Origin: Kiritimatiellales bacterium
GTDB taxonomy: Bacteria > Verrucomicrobiota > Kiritimatiellia > Kiritimatiellales > Tichowtungiaceae
Assembly: GCA_028692515.1 (NCBI GenBank)
Contig: JAQUXG010000046.1
Span: 1,371 to 10,169, forward strand
Reading direction: 5' to 3'
Length of the DNA: 8,799 nt
Made by a program: the position numbers and the translations under genes. The notes beneath the pieces are model-generated. The model did not search any database, had not been told where the DNA came from, and saw only the letters and a list, made by a program, of their open reading frames with translations. Of the stretch, positions 1 through 5,542 are shown one piece after another; within the stretch, counting starts at the first letter, position 1; each line of letters starts with the position of its first letter.

Positions 1-90
1 AAAATTCCAATGCTTGGAAAAAACGATTCGCTGAACGTTTCGGTTTCCGCCGCGATTCTTCTCTACGAAGCCGTCCGCCAACGCCGTTGA
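1..90 (+). CDS. TrmH/SpoU-family RNA 2'-O-ribose methyltransferase (RlmB-like), C-terminal end only
   Basis: Frame 1 is open from the window edge to a TGA at 88-90 and gives 29 residues. They contain NDSLNVSVSAAILLYEAVRQ, the C-terminal knot motif of the SpoU/TrmH family (typically SLNVSVAAGILLYE followed by R-Q-R), which binds S-adenosylmethionine. Family members such as RlmB (23S rRNA G2251), TrmH and related enzymes methylate ribose 2'-hydroxyls on rRNA or tRNA; which substrate applies cannot be decided from this tail. The ending right after the motif fits the RlmB/TrmH type, which stops soon after this helix. The gene begins outside the window. No T-run terminator is evident just after the stop, and the gene converges on the tRNA unit. 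Confidence 0.85.
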   Translation, partial: KIPMLGKNDSLNVSVSAAILLYEAVRQRR

Positions 91-207
91 AGCAAAAAGA
101 CCTTATTTTCGGCGTCAGCGGCTTCTCGCGGTATGACCTATACAGCGTCGGAACCGCTTCCTTGAACCCAAGATCTTTTTGTTCCAACGTTTGAATGAGC
201 GGCCTCA

Positions 208-229
208 GCTCACAAGGTGCGCTGTGAGC
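208..229. repeat. Perfect 7-bp inverted repeat between convergent genes
   Basis: GCTCACA at 208-214 and TGTGAGC at 223-229 form a perfect 7-bp stem with an 8-nt loop. No T-run follows on either strand, so it is not a standard intrinsic terminator. It may protect or shape the 3' end of the methyltransferase transcript, or be chance. The rest of 91-250 shows no gene with a start and ribosome binding site. Confidence 0.35.
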
Positions 230-250
230 CCAGATTCTGCATCCGCCCCG

Positions 251-284
251 GAAAGACAAAAGGCCAGTCTTGCGACTGACCTTT
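251..284 (-). terminator. Rho-independent terminator of the initiator tRNA
   Basis: On the minus strand an 11-bp stem (plus coordinates 274-284 paired with 259-269, one G-U pair) closes on a GCAA tetraloop. It is followed by a T-rich tract reading TTTTGTCTTT. It starts 4 nt after the encoded CCA end of the tRNA, so it fits termination of a monocistronic tRNA transcript. Confidence 0.85.
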
Positions 285-288
285 GAAT

Positions 289-365
<77 letters not shown>

Positions 366-383
366 GCTATTTGCGAAGGGCAG

Positions 384-430
384 AAGATAGGCTTTATTTG
401 ATTTCTAACAAGCATTTTTTTTAAATTTTG
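384..430 (-). promoter_or_regulatory. Promoter of tRNA-fMet with UP-like element
   Basis: On the minus strand TTGTTA (406-411) and TATCTT (384-389) resemble sigma70 -35 and -10 boxes, each 4/6, with a 16-bp spacer. A pure A/T stretch lies just upstream of the -35 (about 413-429) and resembles an UP element, as is usual for stable RNA promoters. Predicted transcription start is near 377, giving a leader of about 12 nt. No biochemical evidence is available. Confidence 0.55.
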
Positions 431-458
431 CAGAAAAGTTTGCAGAAGCACAGCGGAT

Positions 459-502
459 CAGTGTGTATCGCACTGTTAGCTTCGTGAATGAATTATTAAT
501 TC
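459..502. promoter_or_regulatory. Two inverted repeats upstream of the response regulator gene
   Basis: CAGTG and CACTG (459-475) are inverted around 7 nt. GAATTA-T-TAATTC (490-502) is a perfect 6-1-6 palindrome followed by six T residues. They lie about 75-120 bp before the start codon at 578, where an operator or promoter would be expected. A weak -10-like TAATAT occurs at 515-520, but I see no convincing -35. Either repeat could be a regulator binding site, including autoregulation by the LuxR-type protein encoded downstream; this is inference only. Confidence 0.25.
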
Positions 503-577
503 TTTTTTACCTTTTAATATCCGGCATCTGTTTTTATTGTTCGATCCAGGAAAATTAAAATCGGCGGGGAGCTGTTT

Positions 578-1252
578 ATGGAAACTGGGGATAATGAGCG
601 AAAGGTACTGTTGGTGGATGATTTTCACCTTTGCAGGACGTTTTTTGCCGAGGGGTTGCGTCAACAGCCCGGTCTGCTGGTCTTCGAATCAGCACATTCC
701 TCAGGAGTTTTTGAACAAATCGCGGCGGTTGATCCGGATGTGATCATTCTGAATATTTCCATGAAGCATTGCAGCGGAATGTCGCTACTGCAGAAGATCC
801 ACCGGAAGTTCCCCGGAACCGGTCTGCTGACGTTCTCGTATTTGCATCATGACCATGTGTATGCAGAACGGACCATTTGTGCCGGAGCCGCCGGATATAT
901 TTCGGTGGATGAAGCTGGAGCGAATCTGCTGACTGCGGTGGAGACAATTGCCGCTGGCGGGGTTTATCTGAGCCCGGTGCTGCGTAAGAAAATTCATCTT
1001 AAGTCCAGTCCGCGCGGGAAGAAAACCGAGTCGTCTTTCGATCGGCTTTCGCACCGTGAGTTTGAAGTTTTCTGTCTGACGGGGCACGGCTATGTTCCGA
1101 AACGGATCGCAGATAAACTGAAAGTCAGTGTAAAGACGATTGAAACCTATCGTGAACGAATCCGCGAAAAGCTGGGGCTGGCGGACGGTGGGGATCTGTT
1201 GTATCACGCCAGCAGTTTTATCCGCGAACAAAGCCTTCCTCAGCCGATATAG
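578..1252 (+). CDS. NarL/FixJ-type response regulator with degenerate receiver (no phospho-acceptor Asp)
   Basis: This 224-residue protein has a receiver domain (about 8-125) and a LuxR-type helix-turn-helix (about 154-212), so it is a predicted DNA-binding transcription regulator. The acidic pair D14-D15 and the switch Ser (S87, in LLTFS) are present. At the phosphorylation site the motif reads VIILNISM, putting N59 where Asp is expected (codon AAT at 752-754). In the GYISVDEA stretch V110 takes the place of the conserved Lys. The receiver is therefore unlikely to be phosphorylated normally and may be constitutive, act through dimerisation, or bind another ligand. The HTH is well kept: LSHREFEVF, KRIADKLKVSVKTIETYR and REKLGL. 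The ATG start is supported by GGGGAG at 566-571, 6 nt upstream. No kinase is adjacent in a shared operon; the sensor operon begins 351 bp downstream on the same strand. DNA targets are unknown. Confidence 0.9.
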   Translation: METGDNERKVLLVDDFHLCRTFFAEGLRQQPGLLVFESAHSSGVFEQIAAVDPDVIILNISMKHCSGMSLLQKIHRKFPGTGLLTFSYLHHDHVYAERTICAGAAGYISVDEAGANLLTAVETIAAGGVYLSPVLRKKIHLKSSPRGKKTESSFDRLSHREFEVFCLTGHGYVPKRIADKLKVSVKTIETYRERIREKLGLADGGDLLYHASSFIREQSLPQPI

Positions 1253-1336
1253 AGAATATCTGTAATTCCTTGAAACCTCTTGCGGCAGTCTGTTCGCTCG
1301 GGTAATCTCGCCGTGTTTAGGGACTTATGAATATCC

Positions 1337-1547
1337 ATGCGGGAAATTATACAGGTTGCTCTGATGGTTGTGCTTGCGGTATCGCTGGTTTTGTAGCTTT
1401 TTGCCGAATTTTCCAGTTTTCCACGGGAGAGAATTTTATGCAACGGTCCCGTCTGGAAATGGTTTTTCGAGATGAATCAGGCGGCGGGCATGGGTTGAAA
1501 TTGAGGACAACGGGCCGGATGGTTCTGTAACCGTACGTTTTCTGTAA
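1337..1547 (+). pseudogene. Possible decayed small membrane-protein gene
   Basis: From ATG 1337 the frame reads MREIIQVALMVVLAVSLVL, a hydrophobic membrane-like segment, then a TAG at 1394-1396. Past the TAG the same frame stays open to a TGA at 1496-1498 and has protein-like composition. Removing one G from the GGG at 1492-1494 would join it to another frame ending in VEIEDNGPDGSVTVRFL and TAA at 1545-1547. One nonsense and one single-base shift would thus link three fragments of a roughly 70-residue protein. No family is recognised. The nearest purine-rich site (AGGGA, 1319-1323) is 13 nt from the ATG, which is long. It could be chance. Confidence 0.25.
1438..1530 (+). CDS. Hypothetical 30-residue ORF, doubtful
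   Basis: ATG at 1438 follows GGGAGAG with about 6 nt spacing, a good ribosome binding site, and the frame runs 30 codons to TAA. The peptide is basic and has no membrane segment or known motif. It overlaps the possible pseudogene in another frame, so at most one of the two is likely real. The ribosome binding site is the only positive evidence. Confidence 0.2.
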   Translation: MQRSRLEMVFRDESGGGHGLKLRTTGRMVL

Positions 1548-1603
1548 TGGGAGAGAGAGCCCTCTGCCTGGCAGAATGAAGTCAGATTCGTGAAAAGGAT
1601 CCA

Positions 1604-4600
1604 ATGGAAAACCATCATGTCATAAAAAACAGGTTGCTTTTGTTCTTCCGGTGTGCGGGTGGTCGGGGAAGTTGCTGGATGATCGGTGTCATCTTTCTGA
1701 CTGTATTGGCCACCGGACTCTGGACGGCAAAGCAATCCGGCGAAGCCGCTGATTTGCAAATGCGCCGCGAACTGGTGCAGCAGGTGGTCAGTCTTGCGAC
1801 GGCGGTTAATCCGGTTAATGTAAGAACCCTTACGTTCAACGCAGAGGACAAAAGCCGCCCGGAATTTCAGGTGCTCTGCGATCAGCTTGGGGCCTATGCC
1901 GAAGCGACCGGGTTGCGCAGTATTTACACCATGGCTTTACGGAACGGATTGATCGTATTCGGACCCGAAAGTCTGCCGGAAGGGCATTCCTATGCTTCGC
2001 CGCCCGGAACGGTTTATCGGACACCCAGTCAGAGAGATTTTGATATTTTCCGCACAGCGCGTCCGCAGATTCAAGGTCCGGCCCGTGACGAGTATGGAAC
2101 GTTCGTGACGGCCTCGGCACCGGTGATGGATTCGGTTACCGGTGAGGTACTGCTGGTTGTCGGGGTTGATGTTGAAGCCGATGCATGGCGCGCCGCTGTG
2201 TTGCGTGCGCAATGGTTTCCTGGCGGGATCACGCTGGTTCTGCTGGTGATTCTTTTTCTGGGCGGAGTGGTTTTACGGTTGCGCCAGCGGTTGTCGCCGG
2301 TGCGTGCCGCGGAAATGCGGCATACCGAAACGATCCTCAGTGTGGTTTTCATGACCGCGCTGAGTTTGGCGATGGGCGTCTATTTCAACCGGCAGGAGCG
2401 GGATGTTCAGAGGAACACATTTTACGCCGTAGCGCAGGCGCAGGCCGCAGTCAGCGTGACGGGATTCCATGACATGAGTATAATGCTGGAGCAGTTGGGC
2501 GTTTTCTTTGAGTCCAGTCAGCAGGTGGACCGAGATGAATTCAGCGCATACTGCCGGAAAATCATGCAGTCCGGTGCAATGAAAAACTGTCTTTGGATTC
2601 CGGAGGTGCCGGCCGGGTCTGCAGAACAGTTCATTCAGGAGATACAAAATACGGGCGTTACGAATTTTACCATTTGGCAGCAAAACGCGGATGGACTCCG
2701 CGAACCGGTTTCGTTCCGTTCGATTTACTATCCCATCGTGTACGTTGCGCCGGCCGGAACAGGATGTCTGATTGGCTTTGATGAAAACTCGGAGCCGGCG
2801 CGTGCCGCCGCTATTCAGCAGGCATTAAGTACCGGATTAAGCACGGCAACGGATCTGATTGAACTGGTTCCCCCCATTAATCTTCCCGCGTTTTTAATTT
2901 TCAGGCCGGTTGATGCGGCGGGTGCTAAAGGAGTGGCGGCTTTCGTGGTGTTCCCTGACAAACTTCTGGGCGGGGCTTATCTCGGCAATTCCGGAAACAT
3001 AGATTTGGAAATTTGTCTGTCGCAGCTACGGAGAGGGCAGGATTTGACGTTAATGGCCGGCTCCTCGACGCATTGCGGTAGACAGTGCTGGATGGAAAAC
3101 CGTTCAGGACTCAGTCTGACGGTGCCGATTTTCCGTTTCGGCAAAGCCTATGCGTTGCATCTGGTGCCGGCAGACGGCTGGCTGGCTGCTCATCCGTTGC
3201 GCAGCGGGTGGCAGGTTGGACTCATCGGGTTGCTTGTTACGCTATTGGTCAGCTCTCTGGTTGCACTGATCACAAACCGCCGGATCTCTCTCGAAAAGCT
3301 GGTAGATCGCCGTACGGCGGAGCTCAAAACCAGCGAGGAGCGTTATGACCAGCTTGCTGAGCAGAACGAAACGATCGCCTGGGAAGTGAATGCGGAAGGT
3401 CTGTTTACCTACTGCAGCCATGTGGCGGAGAAAGTGATCGGCTTTTGCCCCGACGAAATCGTCGGCAAAAAACACTTCTACGACCTGCATCCCGAAGAGG
3501 GAGGCGAGACGTTAAGAAAAAAGAAATTCGAGATTTTTGCACGCAAGGAGTTTTTACAGGGGTTTGAAAATCCGGTTCAGGCCAAAGACGGCCGCATTGT
3601 ATGGGTGCGCACGACCGGATTTCCGGTTTTGGATGCAACTGGCAGTCTGCTGGGTTATCGCGGGTCGGACACGAATATTACCGGCCGCAAACTGGCGGTG
3701 GATGAGTTGAGCAAAACCCGGGCGGTTTTGCAGGCCGCTATGGATTGCAGTCCGGCGGGAATTGCCATAGCCGATGTCCCTGCCGGTCGCCTGCTGTATA
3801 TGAATGATGCGGGACTGCATATTTGCGGCAGCGTCTGGGAGGATATTGCGGATGGCCTTTGGGTCAACGAGTTTACTGCCAGCGGGAAGCTGTTGCGTCT
3901 GGATGGAACTCCGCTGGACCCTGACGGGATGCCGTTGACGCGAGCTGTTCTGTATGGCGAGACAAACAGCCTCGAATTTATTATTCGACGCACCGACGGG
4001 GATGATTGCATCGTTTTGGCCAACGCGGCTCCCATTCTGAATGCCCAAGGAAAGGCGGCTTCCGCCATCATAATTTTTCAGGACATCACCGCGCGGAAAT
4101 TGGCGGAAGAAAAGCTGCGGGCGAGCGAGGAAAAACTCGATCTGGCGCTGCGCTCTTCGGCAATGGGTGTGTGGCAATGGGAACTCGCGGAACAACGGCG
4201 GCTTTATGACAACCAGACCTGCAAGCTTCTCGGGATTGATACGGCTGTATTTAAGGGAACGACGGAGGAATTTCTCTCCGCAGTACACCCGGATGACCGG
4301 CTGAGAATTAAAGAGGCGTTGACCCTGACTGCTGAACAGGATGCCCTGTATGAGACGGAATACCGCGTTGTGTGGCCGGATGGAAGTATTCACCACATCT
4401 CCACCCGCGGACAGCTCATTTATAATAATCAGGGGAATCCGCTGAAGATCATCGGCATCTGCTGGGATATCACGGAACGCAAGCTTGCAGAAGAGACGTT
4501 GCGGCAGAAGCTGGAAGAGTTGGAGCGATTTACCCGGGTGACCGTCGACCGCGAAATACGCATGGTGGCGCTGAAGCAGGAGATCAATGCGCTGCTGAAA

Positions 4601-4654
4601 GCGGCCGGTCAGCCTGAGAAATACCGGATTTTTAACGACCTGCAGGAAGTATGA
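1604..4654 (+). CDS. Membrane sensor: cache-like, CHASE and three PAS domains, no kinase domain
   Basis: This 1016-residue protein has four predicted membrane segments (about 24-42, 207-226, 243-262, 538-558). The first outside loop (about 43-203) ends in a cache-like pattern, DEYGTFVTASAP then VVGVDVEADAWR. The second outside loop (about 264-535) is a CHASE domain, with YYPIVYVAPAG, IGFDENS and a late FRPVD. In the cytoplasm come PAS1 (about 578-697), PAS2 (about 706-832) and PAS3 (about 838-963), each closing on a PAC-like end such as DITERKLAEE. A helical tail (967-1016) contains DREIRMVALKQEINALLK. HisKA, HATPase, GGDEF, EAL and MCP signalling domains are all absent, so output must pass to another protein, most simply the hybrid kinase two genes downstream (inference). 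ATG 1604 has AAGGA at 1595-1599, a short 4-nt spacing. The stop is 3 bp before the cheR-like start. The ligand is unknown. Confidence 0.88.
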   Translation: MENHHVIKNRLLLFFRCAGGRGSCWMIGVIFLTVLATGLWTAKQSGEAADLQMRRELVQQVVSLATAVNPVNVRTLTFNAEDKSRPEFQVLCDQLGAYAEATGLRSIYTMALRNGLIVFGPESLPEGHSYASPPGTVYRTPSQRDFDIFRTARPQIQGPARDEYGTFVTASAPVMDSVTGEVLLVVGVDVEADAWRAAVLRAQWFPGGITLVLLVILFLGGVVLRLRQRLSPVRAAEMRHTETILSVVFMTALSLAMGVYFNRQERDVQRNTFYAVAQAQAAVSVTGFHDMSIMLEQLGVFFESSQQVDRDEFSAYCRKIMQSGAMKNCLWIPEVPAGSAEQFIQEIQNTGVTNFTIWQQNADGLREPVSFRSIYYPIVYVAPAGTGCLIGFDENSEPARAAAIQQALSTGLSTATDLIELVPPINLPAFLIFRPVDAAGAKGVAAFVVFPDKLLGGAYLGNSGNIDLEICLSQLRRGQDLTLMAGSSTHCGRQCWMENRSGLSLTVPIFRFGKAYALHLVPADGWLAAHPLRSGWQVGLIGLLVTLLVSSLVALITNRRISLEKLVDRRTAELKTSEERYDQLAEQNETIAWEVNAEGLFTYCSHVAEKVIGFCPDEIVGKKHFYDLHPEEGGETLRKKKFEIFARKEFLQGFENPVQAKDGRIVWVRTTGFPVLDATGSLLGYRGSDTNITGRKLAVDELSKTRAVLQAAMDCSPAGIAIADVPAGRLLYMNDAGLHICGSVWEDIADGLWVNEFTASGKLLRLDGTPLDPDGMPLTRAVLYGETNSLEFIIRRTDGDDCIVLANAAPILNAQGKAASAIIIFQDITARKLAEEKLRASEEKLDLALRSSAMGVWQWELAEQRRLYDNQTCKLLGIDTAVFKGTTEEFLSAVHPDDRLRIKEALTLTAEQDALYETEYRVVWPDGSIHHISTRGQLIYNNQGNPLKIIGICWDITERKLAEETLRQKLEELERFTRVTVDREIRMVALKQEINALLKAAGQPEKYRIFNDLQEV

Positions 4655-4657
4655 CCG

Positions 4658-5539
4658 GTGAATTCGCGAAAAAATAAAAACAATAATCCCAATGATGCGA
4701 CCGTTCAAATTCTTGGGCGGGCGCACGGACTGGATGTTTCTTTCTATGAAGAGTCTTTCCTGCGCAAGGTAATCGATAAGCGACGGGTCGCAGCTGGCAT
4801 TCGCACGGTCGACGATTATAACGTAGTTCTGGCTGAAAATCGCAGCGAGGCCGAAAAATTTTGTGATTCATTGCGCATTATCTACAGCGAGTTTTTTCGC
4901 AATCCGCTCTCCTTTGCGTTGCTTGAGCAGTTGATTCTGCCCGGTTTGATTAAAGCAAAAAGAGCGGCAGGACAAGGCGGTATTCGCATCTGGTCGGCCG
5001 GTTGCGCATCCGGCCAGGAACCCTGGTCGGTTGCTATTCTGCTTAATGAACTGCTGCGGAAAGGCCATGAGCTGGTTCCGTACCGTATTTTTGCGACCGA
5101 TTTGTCCGAACCCGACCTGGAAAAAGCCCGCGCTGGCGTCTATTCCGCCGACGAACTTAAAAATGTTCGCCTGCGCCATCTGACGGACAGCTTTACACGG
5201 ACGGGTGAATGCTGGACTCTTCTTCCCGGCATCCGGGAGCGGGTTCAGTTTTCACAGTACGATCTGCTGGATGCGGATACGGTCTGTCCGCCGTCGAGCA
5301 TCTACGGCGGGTTCGACCTTGTGCTTTGCAGTAACGTTCTTCTCTATTACAATCCGGAAGCACAATTGCGAATTCTGGATAAACTATGTGCCGGACTGGC
5401 TGGGGGCGGCTGGCTGATCACCGGCGAGTCTGAACGGCAGATTGTGGAGCGGGCTGGCGGGTTTCGTAATGTGTTTCCGTCCATTCCGGTTTTTCAGCAA
5501 AGAAAATTTATCGTCAATGCAGCAGGGAAGAAAAGGTAA
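4658..5539 (+). CDS. CheR-family SAM-dependent protein glutamate methyltransferase
   Basis: At 293 residues the protein is close to normal CheR length. The helical N-terminal domain (about 20-85) includes FLRKVIDKRR and ends in YSEFFRNP (76-83), matching the CheR T/S-x-FFR-x motif. The methyltransferase fold shows SAM motif SAGCASGQEP (113-122), ATDLSE with D148, and the CSNVLLYY motif (224-231). Known CheR enzymes transfer methyl groups from SAM to receptor glutamates; here no classical chemoreceptor, CheA, CheW or CheB is seen. The next gene, a kinase with MCP-like sensor and HAMP, is a candidate substrate (inference). I chose GTG 4658 because AGGAAG (4644-4649) lies 8 nt upstream. An ATG at 4651 overlaps the previous stop but runs into TAA after eight codons; it would join this frame if the A-run at 4669-4674 were one base shorter. 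Translation is probably coupled to the sensor gene. Confidence 0.9.
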   Translation: MNSRKNKNNNPNDATVQILGRAHGLDVSFYEESFLRKVIDKRRVAAGIRTVDDYNVVLAENRSEAEKFCDSLRIIYSEFFRNPLSFALLEQLILPGLIKAKRAAGQGGIRIWSAGCASGQEPWSVAILLNELLRKGHELVPYRIFATDLSEPDLEKARAGVYSADELKNVRLRHLTDSFTRTGECWTLLPGIRERVQFSQYDLLDADTVCPPSSIYGGFDLVLCSNVLLYYNPEAQLRILDKLCAGLAGGGWLITGESERQIVERAGGFRNVFPSIPVFQQRKFIVNAAGKKR

Positions 5540-5542
5540 GCT

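Larger units (their letters stand above)
1253..1603. other. 351-bp intergenic region before the sensor operon
   Basis: No intact recognisable gene is present. The stretch holds a possible decayed small ORF (1337-1547), three copies of TCTGTAA (1259-1265, 1524-1530, 1541-1547), and a 6-1-6 palindrome TCTGCC-T-GGCAGA (1563-1575) 28 bp before the sensor start. A TGTAAT at 1543-1548 resembles a -10 box but lacks a good -35. The promoter of the large operon should lie here but cannot be placed with confidence. No clear terminator follows the response regulator gene. Confidence 0.5.

Noticed and set aside
259..284. Hairpin 259-284 as a bidirectional terminator also serving the methyltransferase gene
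   Set aside because: On the plus strand the stem is not followed by a T-run, so only the minus-strand role is supported.
476..664. 62-codon minus-strand frame at the start of the regulator gene
   Set aside because: It has no ribosome binding site or motif, and it overlaps the regulator start and its upstream region.
785..1231. 148-codon minus-strand frame
   Set aside because: It is a shadow of the response regulator gene, whose receiver and HTH motifs are unmistakable.
1246..1265. Short inverted repeat GATAT/ATATC at the end of the regulator gene as a terminator
   Set aside because: The stem is only five A/T-rich pairs and has no T-run.
1327..1530. 67-codon frame starting at ATG 1327
   Set aside because: Only 3 nt separate the purine-rich site from this ATG, and the N-terminal part is not protein-like. 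The internal ATG 1438 has a better ribosome binding site and is listed instead, at low confidence.
4651..4677. ATG at 4651 overlapping the sensor stop as the cheR start
   Set aside because: It stops after eight codons and lies too close to the ribosome binding site. It would work only if the A-run at 4669-4674 were one base shorter, so GTG 4658 is preferred.
3554..4726. 390-codon open frame on the minus strand
   Set aside because: It is fully antisense to the PAS region of the sensor, which has clear domain homology and continuous coding sense. The antisense protein shows no known motif.
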